DNA of 64,000 bases from an uncultured Clostridia bacterium (GTDB lineage: Bacteria; Bacillota; Clostridia; TANB77; CAG-465): NCBI GenBank assembly GCA_944383015.1, contig CALWOC010000002.1:1-64000 (forward strand), written 5' to 3'. Each line of letters starts with the position of its first letter. Within the stretch, counting starts at the first letter, position 1. Under the pieces are notes generated by a model. The model saw nothing but the letters and a program-made list of their open reading frames with translations, was not told the origin of the DNA and did not search any database. A program made the position numbers and the translations under genes. Positions 50,710 to 61,178 of this stretch are shown one piece after another.

Positions 50710-50738
50710 TAGACAATTATTTTGTTTTATGATAATAT
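50710..50738 (+). promoter_or_regulatory. Promoter of ftsEX
   Basis: TAGACA (50710-50715), 17 bases, TAATAT (50733-50738), about 42 bases before ftsE. Confidence 0.5.
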
Positions 50739-50779
50739 TTTAATGGAAGAGTGTATAGATATATGAAAGGAAAATACTA

Positions 50780-51454
50780 ATGATAGAATTTGTAAATATA
50801 GTAAAAAAATATGACCATGGAATCGTTGCTTTAGATAATGTTAATTTAAAAATAAATAAAGGTGAATTTGCATTTTTAGTTGGGCCATCAGGTTCAGGTA
50901 AGTCTACTTTTTTACGATTACTAATTAAAGAAGAAGAGCCAACTTCAGGTAAAATTCTTGTTGAAGGTAAAGATATAACAAGAATGAAAAAAAAGGATAT
51001 TCCATATTTAAGAAGAAAGATTGGATTTGTATTTCAAGATTTTAGATTATTATATGATAGAACAGTTGAAGAAAATATTGTTTTTGCTTTAAGAGTAATA
51101 GAGGCTTCTGAAAGAGAAATAAAAACACAGCTTAAAACAGTTTTACAAATGGTTGGATTATCTGGAAAAGAAAAATTTTACCCAAATCAACTATCTGGTG
51201 GTGAACAACAAAGAGTGGCTCTTGCAAGAGCACTTGCAACAAAACCACCTATATTAATTGCAGACGAGCCTACAGGTAATTTAGACCCTAAGACAGCAGA
51301 AGAAATCTTTAAGACTTTACTAGAAATTAATGCAAGAGGTACAACAATTTTAGTTGTAACTCATGCTAAAGATATAGTTGATACTCTAAATAAGAGGGTT
51401 ATTGCACTAGATCATGGTAAAATTATTAAAGATGAAGCGAGAGGGGTGTACTAG
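50780..51454 (+). CDS. ftsE: Cell-division ATP-binding protein FtsE
   Basis: 224 residues, an ABC ATPase: Walker [10 protein letters not shown] (36-44), Q-loop FVFQDFRLL, signature LSGGEQQR (about 139) and Walker [13 protein letters not shown] (about 158). With FtsX it forms a membrane complex whose ATP cycle activates a periplasmic or wall hydrolase at the septum. ftsX starts at the next base, and two M23 hydrolase genes follow. Confidence 0.97.
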   Translation: MIEFVNIVKKYDHGIVALDNVNLKINKGEFAFLVGPSGSGKSTFLRLLIKEEEPTSGKILVEGKDITRMKKKDIPYLRRKIGFVFQDFRLLYDRTVEENIVFALRVIEASEREIKTQLKTVLQMVGLSGKEKFYPNQLSGGEQQRVALARALATKPPILIADEPTGNLDPKTAEEIFKTLLEINARGTTILVVTHAKDIVDTLNKRVIALDHGKIIKDEARGVY

Positions 51455-52342
51455 ATGACAACAAATACTTATTTAATTAAAGAAGGTTATAATAATTTAA
51501 ATAAACACGGTTCTAAAACAATCTCTACTATGCTAATAATTTGTGCTACTATGTTAATACTTGGTATCTTTATAATAATACTTCAAAATGTAAATAAAAA
51601 TGTTGAGACCTTAAGACTTGAACAAGGATTACAGGCCTTTATTGAAGATAAAGCTACAGATGAAGATGTAGCATATATGGAAGATGAAATAAAACTTATA
51701 CCTGGTGTATCAGAAATTCAATATATGAGTAAAGCTGAAGCATATGAGGATGCTAAAGAACAATTTAAAGATCAAGATTATTTCTTAGAGGGACTTGAAG
51801 ATTTAGAAATCTTTCCAGCATCATTTATTGTTAAGTTTACAAATATTGAAGAAGCTGAGACTATAAAAGAAGCAGTAGAAAAAATTGATGGAATATATAA
51901 TGTTAAATATAATGCTGATACAATTGAAGCAGTTATTTCAATTTCAAAAGTTGCAAATTACTTTTTACTAGGTGTTGGAATAGTATTACTTGTTGTAAGT
52001 GTATTTATAATATCAAATACAATAAAACTTGCTGTGTATTCAAATAAAAGAGAAATTTTTATTATGCGTTATATAGGAGCTACAAATAGTTTTATAGTAA
52101 AACCATTTATAGTTGAAGGTGCTATAATGGGAATTATGTCTGCTCTTATTTCGTTTATTATAATATCAATAGTTTATGTATATATATATGCTAGCTTAAA
52201 TTCTAGTTATGCTTTGGGAGTATTTAAGTTTATACCTTATTCTACAATTTGGTATCAAATTTTAATTGCATATATAGTACTTGGATTATTTATTGGTATT
52301 TTTGGTAGTGCAATATCACTTAAAAAGTATTTAAAAGCATAG
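51455..52342 (+). CDS. ftsX: Cell-division protein FtsX
   Basis: 295 residues. One transmembrane helix near 27-45, an outer domain (about 50-165; INVETLRLEQ-like, MEDEIKLIPGVSEIQYMSKA) and three helices at about 172-195, 220-248 and 265-290. This is the FtsX topology. It passes the FtsE signal outward to peptidoglycan hydrolases, most likely one of the next two products. Confidence 0.95.
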   Translation: MTTNTYLIKEGYNNLNKHGSKTISTMLIICATMLILGIFIIILQNVNKNVETLRLEQGLQAFIEDKATDEDVAYMEDEIKLIPGVSEIQYMSKAEAYEDAKEQFKDQDYFLEGLEDLEIFPASFIVKFTNIEEAETIKEAVEKIDGIYNVKYNADTIEAVISISKVANYFLLGVGIVLLVVSVFIISNTIKLAVYSNKREIFIMRYIGATNSFIVKPFIVEGAIMGIMSALISFIIISIVYVYIYASLNSSYALGVFKFIPYSTIWYQILIAYIVLGLFIGIFGSAISLKKYLKA

Positions 52343-52353
52343 GAGGCGTTTTG

Positions 52354-53574
52354 GTGAAAAAGATAAAAAGAAAGATAATGATTATTATTTGTATAGTATT
52401 TTTATCTAATTCATTAATAGTGTATGGAGCTGATAATTTAGCAAATTATGAAGAACAATTGGAAGCTGTAAAACAAGAGCAATTAGAAAATGCTTCAAAG
52501 CTAACAGGTGTTGAAAGAGAACTTGCGTTATATGCATACGATGTTGCAGAGATTGACAGTGAAGTTTTGACATATGCAAAAAATTTAGATAGTATACAAA
52601 AAGATATTGATGAAGTCGAAACAACACTTGAAGAGTTAGATGATGATTTGGCAAATGCAAATGAAGAGTATAGTATAGTAAATAGTACTTATGCAAATAG
52701 GTTAAGATCAATATATGAAAATGGAATGCCTAGTATATTTGAAATTATAATTACATCAAATGGATTTACAGATCTAATGATTAAGCTTAACTTATATAGT
52801 ATTATATTAGATCATGATAAAACACTTATGAATAGTTATCAAGATAAACAAAACTATATAAATTATATAAAAGGAGATATAGAGTTAGAAAAAAAACAGC
52901 TTGATGCATTAAAAACTGGTTTAGAAGATGTAAAGGGTGAGTTAGAAGAAAAAAGACAAGAAAAAGTAGATAAGATGAATGATCTTGAAACTCAAATCTC
53001 TGAACTAGAGGAAGCGTCAAAACTACTTACAGAGAAAAGAAAACAAGCTATTTCAGATATAGATAATGAAGTAGCTAAAGTTATAAATGAAGTTGCAGAA
53101 CAAATTCAAAATGGAACAGCAAGCACTTTTACAGGAACTGAGTTTGCTTATCCTACACCTGGTTTTACAATAATTACAACAAGTTTTGGAGAGGTATATA
53201 ATTTAGTAGATCCTGCAGGTAGTGCTCATACTGGTACAGATATAGCAGGAGCTGGTATTAATTGTACACCTATTTATGCTATTCAATCTGGGGTAGTTAC
53301 AACTTCTGGATATAGTAATTACGGATATGGTAATTATATAATAATAAATCATGGAGAATGTGTAGATAATAATTCTTCATACATATCATTATATGGACAT
53401 TGTAGTTCATTAGTTGTAAAAGAAGGAGAAACAGTTGAAAAAGGACAATTAATTGCTTATGTTGGTACTACAGGTAATTCAACTGGTCCACACTTACATT
53501 TAGAAATTAGGGAAAATGGACAAAGAGTAGATCCACTAAAATTTTTCCCAAGTATTTCATTTACAATATTATAA
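52354..53574 (+). CDS. M23 peptidoglycan hydrolase with coiled coil (EnvC-like), first copy
   Basis: 406 residues. A signal peptide (KIKRKIMIIICIVFLSNSLI, cleavage near VYGA) leads to a long coiled coil (about 30-245) and a C-terminal LytM/M23 domain: HTGTD (zinc H and D), LYGH and HLHLE. In PcsB/EnvC/CwlO-like proteins the coiled coil docks to FtsX. It is an endopeptidase that splits the wall for division. The start is GTG at 52354, 7 bases after GGAGG. Confidence 0.9.
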   Translation: MKKIKRKIMIIICIVFLSNSLIVYGADNLANYEEQLEAVKQEQLENASKLTGVERELALYAYDVAEIDSEVLTYAKNLDSIQKDIDEVETTLEELDDDLANANEEYSIVNSTYANRLRSIYENGMPSIFEIIITSNGFTDLMIKLNLYSIILDHDKTLMNSYQDKQNYINYIKGDIELEKKQLDALKTGLEDVKGELEEKRQEKVDKMNDLETQISELEEASKLLTEKRKQAISDIDNEVAKVINEVAEQIQNGTASTFTGTEFAYPTPGFTIITTSFGEVYNLVDPAGSAHTGTDIAGAGINCTPIYAIQSGVVTTSGYSNYGYGNYIIINHGECVDNNSSYISLYGHCSSLVVKEGETVEKGQLIAYVGTTGNSTGPHLHLEIRENGQRVDPLKFFPSISFTIL

Positions 53575-53589
53575 GAGGGGGAGATATTA

Positions 53590-54822
53590 ATGAAAAGAGG
53601 TAATTTGAAGCGACTTCTAATGACCTTTGGCGTTATATCTATTAGTTTTAATATTAATTATGTTTGTTTTGCAGATGCTGTTTCAGATGCAAGAAATGAA
53701 TTAAATAGTATAAAGAATCAAATAAGTCAAAATGCTAGTGCAATAAGTGCTGTAGAAGATGAAGTTGAAGGGTATTTAGATGAAATAGCGGTTTTAGATT
53801 CTGAAATTGCAACATATACAGATAAAATTACTGAGCTACAAACACAAATTGATACAATTAATTCACAAGTAACACAGTATCAAGAAGATTTGCAAAATTC
53901 AGCTCAACTGTATAATAGTGCACAAGATGTATATACAACAAGATTAAGAACAATTTATGAAAATGGAATTCCAAGTGTGTTTGAAATTTTAGTTTCTTCA
54001 GATGGGATTGGAGATTTCTTTTCTAAATTAAATGTTTATACTAGTATATTAGAATATGATCAATCATTAATTGGCAATATGAAGACACAGAAAGAATATG
54101 TAGATTATTTAAAAAATGGAATTGAAGAAGGAAAATTATCTGTTGAGCAATTAAGTTATGATTATGAAAAATCATCTAGTGAATTGGAAGCAATAAAGGG
54201 TCAAAAACAGGATAAAGTAGATAGTTTAAATTCATCTAAGACAATGCTTTTAGCAGCGTCAAAAGTTTTACTTGATGAGCAGGAAGAAGCTGAGGCAAAG
54301 TTACAACAAGAAATTGCAAATGCATCACAAAATAATCAAAACAATGGATATTTTTCAGGTATTTTCTTATGGCCTACTACAAGTTCATATATAACTGGAA
54401 CTTTTGGTTGGTATAGTCCAGGAGGATATCAGTCATGGCATTCTGGAACAGATATAGGAGTATCAATTGGTACACAAGTATTTGCAGCGGCATCAGGAAC
54501 AGTAATTCGTGCTGTAACAGTTACAAGTGATCCAAATGGACCATATACATCTGCTGGTTATAAAGATCATTCTTTTTCCACAGCAAATGGTCTTGGATAT
54601 GGTAACTATATAATGTTAGATAATGGTGTAGATTCAAATGGTAATAGACTTTATACATTATATGGACATTTATCTAGTGTAAATGTTAGTGTAGGACAAA
54701 CAGTAACACAGGGACAAGTTATAGGATATAGTGGAAATACAGGAAATTCTTATGGAGCTCACTTGCATTTTGAAGTAAGAGTAAATGGAACTGCAGTAGA
54801 TCCAATGTCATATTTTAATTAA
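53590..54822 (+). CDS. M23 peptidoglycan hydrolase with coiled coil, second copy
   Basis: 410 residues with the same order: signal peptide (to about 28, VCFADA), coiled coil (about 30-245) and M23 domain with HSGTD, LYGH and HLHFE. It is a paralogue of the upstream gene; both share RLRTIYENG/RLRSIYENG and FEI(L/I) in the middle of the coiled coil. Both copies keep all zinc ligands. They may serve different steps (septum and side wall). Confidence 0.9.
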   Translation: MKRGNLKRLLMTFGVISISFNINYVCFADAVSDARNELNSIKNQISQNASAISAVEDEVEGYLDEIAVLDSEIATYTDKITELQTQIDTINSQVTQYQEDLQNSAQLYNSAQDVYTTRLRTIYENGIPSVFEILVSSDGIGDFFSKLNVYTSILEYDQSLIGNMKTQKEYVDYLKNGIEEGKLSVEQLSYDYEKSSSELEAIKGQKQDKVDSLNSSKTMLLAASKVLLDEQEEAEAKLQQEIANASQNNQNNGYFSGIFLWPTTSSYITGTFGWYSPGGYQSWHSGTDIGVSIGTQVFAAASGTVIRAVTVTSDPNGPYTSAGYKDHSFSTANGLGYGNYIMLDNGVDSNGNRLYTLYGHLSSVNVSVGQTVTQGQVIGYSGNTGNSYGAHLHFEVRVNGTAVDPMSYFN

Positions 54823-54945
54823 AATTATGTTACAAATATATTAAAGTATAGACAAATGAATATATTTGTGATAAAGTTTAAAACAAAGATATTAGCGACT
54901 TTAATGTATTTTAAAGATTAAAGATATCGTAGGGGGTTATTTTAT

Positions 54946-55491
54946 ATGAGTGCACAATTTGTAAATAAGTTTTTAAAAGTAATTGGAATTGGTGGTAACG
55001 AAGATGAAGTTTACGAAGATGGATACGATGAAAATTACAATGATGATGAATATATAGAAGAAACAGATGATGATGCAGATATGTATAGTCAACAAGGTGG
55101 TGCTAGAAGTAGAGCAAGAGCTTCAGTAAGAGAAGTTGAAGATGCCAATAATAGACCAACTAAAGTAATTTCTGTAAATAATGGTATGTCTTCTTCAAAG
55201 ATGGTTATAACACAACCAACATGCTATAATGATGTAGAAGAAGTAGGAACATATTTAAAAAGTAAAAAATCTGTAATTATTAATCTTGAAAATGTTGGAA
55301 AAGAAGATGCAAGACGTGTTCTTGATTTCTTAAGCGGAGCTACATTTATGATAGAAGGAAATATACAAAAAGTTTCTAGTCTAATTTATTTAATGACTCC
55401 AAGAACAGTTGAAATACAAAATGATTTAGAAAATTCACAATTAAATAAACAACAACAAGAACAAAGACAATCTTTTTCTTGGCTTAAGTAA
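54946..55491 (+). CDS. sepF: Cell-division protein SepF
   Basis: 181 residues. An amphipathic membrane-binding start (MSAQFVNKFLKVIGIG), an acidic linker (residues about 20-60) and the SepF core (about 85-165; KSVIINLENVGKEDARRVLD, FLSGATFMIEGNIQKVSSLI). SepF tethers FtsZ to the membrane. GGGGG precedes the start. A possible weak promoter lies in the 123-base gap. Confidence 0.93.
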   Translation: MSAQFVNKFLKVIGIGGNEDEVYEDGYDENYNDDEYIEETDDDADMYSQQGGARSRARASVREVEDANNRPTKVISVNNGMSSSKMVITQPTCYNDVEEVGTYLKSKKSVIINLENVGKEDARRVLDFLSGATFMIEGNIQKVSSLIYLMTPRTVEIQNDLENSQLNKQQQEQRQSFSWLK

Positions 55492-55505
55492 TTAGTGCAT
55501 AAAAA

Positions 55506-55526
55506 GCAGGTCTTTGGACCTGTTTT
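55506..55526 (+). terminator. Terminator after sepF
   Basis: GCAGGTC-TTTG-GACCTGT followed by T; it is only about 28 bases before the divIVA start. Confidence 0.75.
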
Positions 55527-55553
55527 TATATTTTAGTAAGGAGGATATAAATT

Positions 55554-55997
55554 ATGCTAACACCAATTGATATAGATAATAAGGTTTTTAAAAAAGCAAA
55601 GCTAGGTGGGTATGATATAAAGGATGTTGAAGATTTTCTTGTTTTAGTTATGAGTGATTATGAGAAATTATATAAAGAAAATAATGAATTAAGAGGACAA
55701 GTTCAAACATTACAACAATCTGTAGATTATTATAGTGCACTTGAGGCTGGTATAGATAAAACAGTAGAAAATGCTCAAACAGAAGCAGACAGTATAAAGC
55801 TTGAAGCCCAAAAAGCAGCAGAAACTATGAAAAGTAGTGCAGAAGTAAGTGCACAAAATAGATTAGAAGAGCTTCAAAGACAAATAATTAAAGCTGAAGT
55901 TGATATAGAAACAAAGAAAAAAGAAATGCAGATATATAAAATAAAAGTACAATCAATGCTTGAAGCTCAATTGAAAATTTTAAATGAAGATAATTAG
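55554..55997 (+). CDS. divIVA: DivIVA-domain protein
   Basis: 147 residues. The N-terminal membrane-binding motif (MLTPIDIDNKVFKKAKLGGY) and DVEDFLVLVMSDYEKLYKEN form the DivIVA head; coiled coils fill about 35-145. DivIVA marks curved membrane at septa and poles and organises division proteins. It might be the GpsB-like paralogue, but the length favours DivIVA. Confidence 0.9.
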   Translation: MLTPIDIDNKVFKKAKLGGYDIKDVEDFLVLVMSDYEKLYKENNELRGQVQTLQQSVDYYSALEAGIDKTVENAQTEADSIKLEAQKAAETMKSSAEVSAQNRLEELQRQIIKAEVDIETKKKEMQIYKIKVQSMLEAQLKILNEDN

Positions 55998-56010
55998 AAT
56001 AGTACATATT

Positions 56011-56038
56011 ATAGATGGATTTTAATCCATCTATTTTT
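56011..56038 (+). terminator. Terminator after divIVA
   Basis: ATAGATGGAT-TTTA-ATCCATCTAT followed by four T: a perfect 10-base stem that ends the cell-division block. Confidence 0.8.
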
Positions 56039-56132
56039 ATGTAAATTAAATAAGTGAAAAGTATAATATTGAAAAAGTTATTAAAATGTGCTAAAATATT
56101 AAGGTAGAATTTAATATAGAATGGAGAATAGT

Positions 56133-57194
56133 ATGTTTGAAAAATTAGAATCATTATATAAAAAATATTTAGAACTAACTGATCTTATATCAAATCCAGA
56201 AGTTATTGCTGATCAAGCAAGTTGGAGAAAATATGTAAAAGAGCAATCTAGTATGAAAGATGTAGTAGACAAATATTTAGAATATAAAAAAGTTGTAGAA
56301 GATATGGAAAGTGCAAAAGCAGTTATGGATGATCCGGAGTTAAAAGAAATTGCATCAGAGGAGTATTATTCGTTAAAAGAAAAAATTCCAGCTCTTGAAG
56401 AAGAGTTAAAGATATTGTTACTACCTAAAGATGAAAATGATGATAGTAACGTTATTATAGAAATAAGAGCCGGTGCTGGTGGAGAAGAAGCAGCTTTATT
56501 TGCGTATAATTTATATAGAATGTATACAATGTATGCAGAACTTAAAAGATGGGAAGTTGAAATAATTGATATAAATGAAACAGAAATTGGAGGAATAAAA
56601 GAAATTTCTTTTATGATTAAAGGAAAAGGAGCATATAGTAGATTAAAGTTTGAAAGTGGGGTTCATAGAGTACAACGTGTTCCAGAAACAGAAGCAAGTG
56701 GAAGAATTCATACATCTACTGCAACAGTTGCTGTTTTACCTGAAGTTGAGGATGTGGAAATTGAAATTAATCCAAATGATTTAAGAATTGATACATATAG
56801 AGCAAGTGGTGCAGGTGGACAGCATGTAAATAAAACTTCATCTGCTATTAGAATAACTCATATTCCAACTGGTATAGTAGTATCTTGTCAAAATGAAAGG
56901 TCACAACTTCAAAATAAAGAAACAGCAATGAAAATGCTTCGTTCAAAGTTATATGAAAAGCAAGTAGAAGAACGTGATAGCCAAAGAATTAATACAAGAA
57001 GACTTCAAGTGGGTAGTGGGGCAAGAAGTGAAAAGATAAGAACATATAATTATCCTCAAAGTAGAGTTACAGATCATAGAATTAATTATACAATTTATCA
57101 ATTAGAAACATTTTTAAATGGAGATATTGATGAAATGGTAGAAGCTTTAATTGCTGCTGATAGAGCAGATAGATTAAAAGAAGGAAATATATAA
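56133..57194 (+). CDS. prfA: Peptide chain release factor 1
   Basis: 353 residues. The codon-recognition tripeptide is P-E-T in [10 protein letters not shown] (about 188), a PxT form, so it reads UAA and UAG. The catalytic GGQ is in [17 protein letters not shown] (about 230). ATG at 56133 gives the usual MFEKLE start with GGAG six bases upstream. It is next to rpoB rather than beside hemK or rpmE. Presence of RF1 agrees with TAG being a stop. Confidence 0.96.
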   Translation: MFEKLESLYKKYLELTDLISNPEVIADQASWRKYVKEQSSMKDVVDKYLEYKKVVEDMESAKAVMDDPELKEIASEEYYSLKEKIPALEEELKILLLPKDENDDSNVIIEIRAGAGGEEAALFAYNLYRMYTMYAELKRWEVEIIDINETEIGGIKEISFMIKGKGAYSRLKFESGVHRVQRVPETEASGRIHTSTATVAVLPEVEDVEIEINPNDLRIDTYRASGAGGQHVNKTSSAIRITHIPTGIVVSCQNERSQLQNKETAMKMLRSKLYEKQVEERDSQRINTRRLQVGSGARSEKIRTYNYPQSRVTDHRINYTIYQLETFLNGDIDEMVEALIAADRADRLKEGNI

Positions 57195-57201
57195 AAAAAG
57201 A

Positions 57202-57224
57202 AACACCTTTTAGGTGTTTTTTTG
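57202..57224 (+). terminator. Terminator after prfA
   Basis: AAACACCT-TTT-AGGTGTTT with four further T, seven bases after the prfA stop. Confidence 0.85.
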
Positions 57225-57258
57225 ACAGTTATAAATTTTAAAAATGTGGATTTTTTTG

Positions 57259-57287
57259 TTGACACTATTTTTTTCTTGTGATATAAT
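57259..57287 (+). promoter_or_regulatory. Strong promoter of rpoBC
   Basis: TTGACA (57259-57264), 17 bases, TATAAT (57282-57287), full consensus. A leader of about 190 bases follows, with two copies of TATGTAAACTA (57320 and 57427 regions), and no obvious terminator. It may take part in rpoB control, since no rplL gene lies upstream. Confidence 0.8.
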
Positions 57288-57482
57288 AGAACAAATGTTA
57301 TTTCTAATTGAAATTACTATGTAAACTATGATGCAAAGGATGGTTGAAATAGTTGGAAAAAATCATAAAAAATAGTTAAAAGAAAGGTATATGAAAATAA
57401 TCAAATTAGTTGAAAATTTTAAAATTATGTAAACTAGTTTGACTTTTTGTTGCCTTTTTTAAGCGCAGTTGGGGGTATGGAA

Positions 57483-60400
57483 ATGAGTCGTATTCATGAA
57501 GTAAAAAACGGAAAAGCAACAAGAATGAGCTTTTCAAGTATCAAAGAGGTCGTTGATTTACCAGACCTAATTGATATCCAAAAACAATCTTACGAATGGT
57601 TTTTGAAATCTGGACTTAAAGACGTTTTATCTGATGCTTCACCTATTAGTGACTTTTCTGGTAATTTATTACTAGAATTTGTTGACTATAGACTAGAAGA
57701 TGAAACAAAGTACACAATTGAGGAAGCAAAAGCAAGGAATACAAGCTATTCTTCAAGACTTCAAGTACAAGTTAGATTAATAAACCGTGAAACTGGTGAA
57801 ATAAAAGAACAAGAGATTTTCTTATGTGATTTACCGGTTATGACAGATAGTGGTACCTTCTTGATAAATGGTGCCGAAAGAGTTGTAATTTCACAGCTTG
57901 TTAGATCACCAGGCGTATATTTTGATGCGCAAAGAGATAAGACAGGTAAATTCTTATATTCTGGTACTATTATGCCAATTCGTGGTACTTGGATTGAGCT
58001 TGAATCAGATTCTTCAGATGTATATTCTGCAAGAGTTGATAGAACAAGAAAAGTTCCACTTACAACATTAATTAGAGCCTTAGGTGTAGAGACAGACCAA
58101 CAAATAATGGATTTATTTGAGGATGATTTAATTAATGAAAATTTATATAAAGATATGGCTAAAACACAAGATGAAGCTTTATTAGAAATATATAAGAAAA
58201 TTAGACCTAATGAACCATTACATGTTGATACAGCAAAAGCATTATTATTTGGATTATTATTTGAACCAAGAAGATATGATTTAGCAAGAGTTGGAAGATA
58301 TAAGTATAATAAAAAATTAAGTATAGCTGAAAGAACTGTAGGCGAAATAGCAGCCGAAAATGTAATTAATGAAGATGGAGAGATTTTAGTTTCTGCTGGT
58401 GAAGTAATTACAGAAGAAGTTGCACAAAAGATAAAGCACTCTGGTATTAATGTTGTATATATTACTAGAGATGAAAAAAGAATAAAAATAATTGGAAATA
58501 ACACAGTAGATATATCTAAATACTTAGGTATTGATATAGATAAAGATGTAATTAAAGAAGAAGTTTATCTACCAGCTTTAAAAGAATTACTAGAAAAAGT
58601 TGGAGATGCTGATGAAAAAGAATTAAGAAAACAAATTAGATTAAATAGAGAAAAATTAGTTGTTAAGTGTGCAACACTTGATGATATCATGGCATCTATA
58701 AATTATTTTATGAATTTGAGATTTGGTCTTGGTTCTACAGATGATATAGATCATTTAGGAAATAGACGTGTAAGATGTGTTGGCGAATTATTACAAAATC
58801 AATTTAGAATTGGTCTTGCAAGACTTGAGAGGGTTGTACGTGAGAGAATGGCAACACAAGACTTAGATGTTGCAACACCTCAAACACTTATTAACATTAA
58901 GCCAGTAGTTGGAGCATTAAGAGAGTTCTTTGGTAGTTCTCAATTATCACAATTTATGGATCAAATTAATCCACTTGCAGAACTTACTCATAAAAGAAGA
59001 ATATCTGCTTTAGGACCAGGTGGTTTATCTAGAGAAAGAGCTGGATTTGAAGTTCGTGACGTTCATCATACTCACTATGGTAGACTATGTCCTATTGAAT
59101 CTCCAGAAGGTCCAAACATAGGTCTTATTTCTTCATTATCTACATTTGCTAAAATAAATAGATATGGATTTATTGAAACACCATATAGAATTGTAGATAA
59201 AACAACAGGTGTTGTTACAGATGAAATTAGATATATGACTGCCGATGAAGAAGATAAATATATAGTAGCACAAGCTAATGAACCACTTGATGCAGATAAT
59301 AAATTTGTTAACAAGAGAGTAAAAGTTAGATTTAGAGATTTAATTGAAGAAGTTGAAAGTGATAAAGTAGATTTGATGGATGTATCTCCAAAACAACTTG
59401 TTTCTGTTGCTACAGCAATGATACCTTTCCTTGAAAGTGATGATGCTCATAGAGCACTTATGGGTGCAAACATGCAACGTCAAGCAGTTCCACTTATTCA
59501 AACAGATAGTCCAATTGTTGGAACAGGAATTGAATATAAAGCAGCTGTTGATTCAGGTATAGTTATAGTTGCTAAAAATGATGGTGTTGTATCATTTGTT
59601 AGTGCAGATAAAATTGTTATTGATACAAAAGTTGGAAAAGAAGAGTATAACTTAATTAAATATCAAAGATCAAATGCTGGAACTTGTATTACACAAAAAC
59701 CTATCGTAAAGAAAGGTGAAAAAGTAAAAAAAGGTGAAGTTATAGCTGATGGTCCTTCTACTCAAAATGGTGAAATGGCTTTAGGTAAAAACTTACTTAT
59801 TGGTTTCATGACATGGGAAGGTTACAACTATGAGGATGCTATTTTAATATCAGAAGATTTGGTAAAAGATGATGTATTAACTTCTATTCACATTGAAGAT
59901 TATGATTGTGAAGCAAGAGATACAAAACTTGGACCAGAAGAGATAACAAAAGATATACCTCAAGTTGGTGAGGCTGCACTTAAAAACTTAGACGAAAACG
60001 GAATAATACGTATTGGTGCAGAAGTTGTCCCAGGAGATATTCTTGTTGGTAAAGTTACACCAAAAGGTGAAACTGAACTTACAGCAGAAGAAAAATTATT
60101 AAGAGCAATATTTGGTGAAAAGGCAAGAGAAGTAAGGGATACTTCTTTAAGAGTACCTCACGGTGAAGCTGGTACTGTTGTAGATGTAAAGATATTTACT
60201 AGAGATAATTGTGATGAGTTAGCTGCTGGAGTACATAAAGTTGTTAGAATATATATTGCACAAAAGAGAAAGATATCTGTTGGTGATAAAATGGCTGGAC
60301 GTCATGGTAATAAAGGATGTATTTCTCGTATATTACCTAGAGAAGATATGCCATTCTTACCAGATGGTACACCATTACAAGTACTATTAAACCCACTTGG

Positions 60401-61151
60401 TATTCCATCACGTATGAATGTTGGTCAGGTACTAGAAGTTCATTTGGGATATATTGCAAGTTTATATGGATGGAAAATTGCTACACCAGTATTTGATGGT
60501 GCTAAAGAGTCTGAAATTAGAGAATTATTTGAACAAAAAGGATTGGACCCTGATGGTAAATTCTTAGTTCGTGATGGTAGAACCGGAGAGCCATTTGATA
60601 GAAAAGTTACAGTTGGATATATGTATATGCTTAAGCTATATCATATGGTTGAGGATAAAATCCATGCACGTTCAATTGGACCTTACTCATTAGTTACTCA
60701 ACAACCACTTGGAGGTAAAGCTCAATTTGGTGGACAGAGATTTGGTGAAATGGAAGTTTGGGCACTTGAAGCTTATGGTGCATCATATATTTTACAAGAA
60801 ATATTAACAGTAAAATCTGATGATATTGTTGGACGTTTGAAAACATATGAAGCTATAGTTAAGGGTGAGAGTATACCAAAACCTGGAATACCAGAATCAT
60901 TTAGAGTTTTAACAAAAGAATTACAAAGTTTAGCATTAGATTTAAAATTATACAAACAAGATGAACATGTAGAGTTAAAAGAGTCAATAGAAGATGATAA
61001 TGATGCTATTGTTCCAAGTGATATGATGACAAGTCTTTCATCTGAAGAAGACGGAATGTCAGTTGAAGAAGATGGAGAATTAACAAATGAAGAATTAAAT
61101 CAAGGCACTTCTGATTATGAATTAGATGATTATAATGATTATGAAGAATAG
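57483..61151 (+). CDS. rpoB: RNA polymerase beta subunit
   Basis: 1222 residues of normal length for the group. It has the usual blocks, including the rifampicin region ([20 protein letters not shown], then [14 protein letters not shown]) and the C-terminal [20 protein letters not shown]. Ser and His are intact in the resistance cluster, so no classic rifampicin-resistance change shows by eye. GGGGG is best spaced for ATG 57483; the TTG and ATG upstream are in frame but poor. The end is acidic. Confidence 0.97.
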   Translation: MSRIHEVKNGKATRMSFSSIKEVVDLPDLIDIQKQSYEWFLKSGLKDVLSDASPISDFSGNLLLEFVDYRLEDETKYTIEEAKARNTSYSSRLQVQVRLINRETGEIKEQEIFLCDLPVMTDSGTFLINGAERVVISQLVRSPGVYFDAQRDKTGKFLYSGTIMPIRGTWIELESDSSDVYSARVDRTRKVPLTTLIRALGVETDQQIMDLFEDDLINENLYKDMAKTQDEALLEIYKKIRPNEPLHVDTAKALLFGLLFEPRRYDLARVGRYKYNKKLSIAERTVGEIAAENVINEDGEILVSAGEVITEEVAQKIKHSGINVVYITRDEKRIKIIGNNTVDISKYLGIDIDKDVIKEEVYLPALKELLEKVGDADEKELRKQIRLNREKLVVKCATLDDIMASINYFMNLRFGLGSTDDIDHLGNRRVRCVGELLQNQFRIGLARLERVVRERMATQDLDVATPQTLINIKPVVGALREFFGSSQLSQFMDQINPLAELTHKRRISALGPGGLSRERAGFEVRDVHHTHYGRLCPIESPEGPNIGLISSLSTFAKINRYGFIETPYRIVDKTTGVVTDEIRYMTADEEDKYIVAQANEPLDADNKFVNKRVKVRFRDLIEEVESDKVDLMDVSPKQLVSVATAMIPFLESDDAHRALMGANMQRQAVPLIQTDSPIVGTGIEYKAAVDSGIVIVAKNDGVVSFVSADKIVIDTKVGKEEYNLIKYQRSNAGTCITQKPIVKKGEKVKKGEVIADGPSTQNGEMALGKNLLIGFMTWEGYNYEDAILISEDLVKDDVLTSIHIEDYDCEARDTKLGPEEITKDIPQVGEAALKNLDENGIIRIGAEVVPGDILVGKVTPKGETELTAEEKLLRAIFGEKAREVRDTSLRVPHGEAGTVVDVKIFTRDNCDELAAGVHKVVRIYIAQKRKISVGDKMAGRHGNKGCISRILPREDMPFLPDGTPLQVLLNPLGIPSRMNVGQVLEVHLGYIASLYGWKIATPVFDGAKESEIRELFEQKGLDPDGKFLVRDGRTGEPFDRKVTVGYMYMLKLYHMVEDKIHARSIGPYSLVTQQPLGGKAQFGGQRFGEMEVWALEAYGASYILQEILTVKSDDIVGRLKTYEAIVKGESIPKPGIPESFRVLTKELQSLALDLKLYKQDEHVELKESIEDDNDAIVPSDMMTSLSSEEDGMSVEEDGELTNEELNQGTSDYELDDYNDYEE

Positions 61152-61178
61152 TAAAAAGGTGTAAGGGGGATTAATAAA

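Noticed and set aside
57761-58504. 247-codon minus-strand frame inside rpoB
   Set aside because: Antisense of a highly conserved gene, without binding site or recognisable motif; length alone is not evidence.
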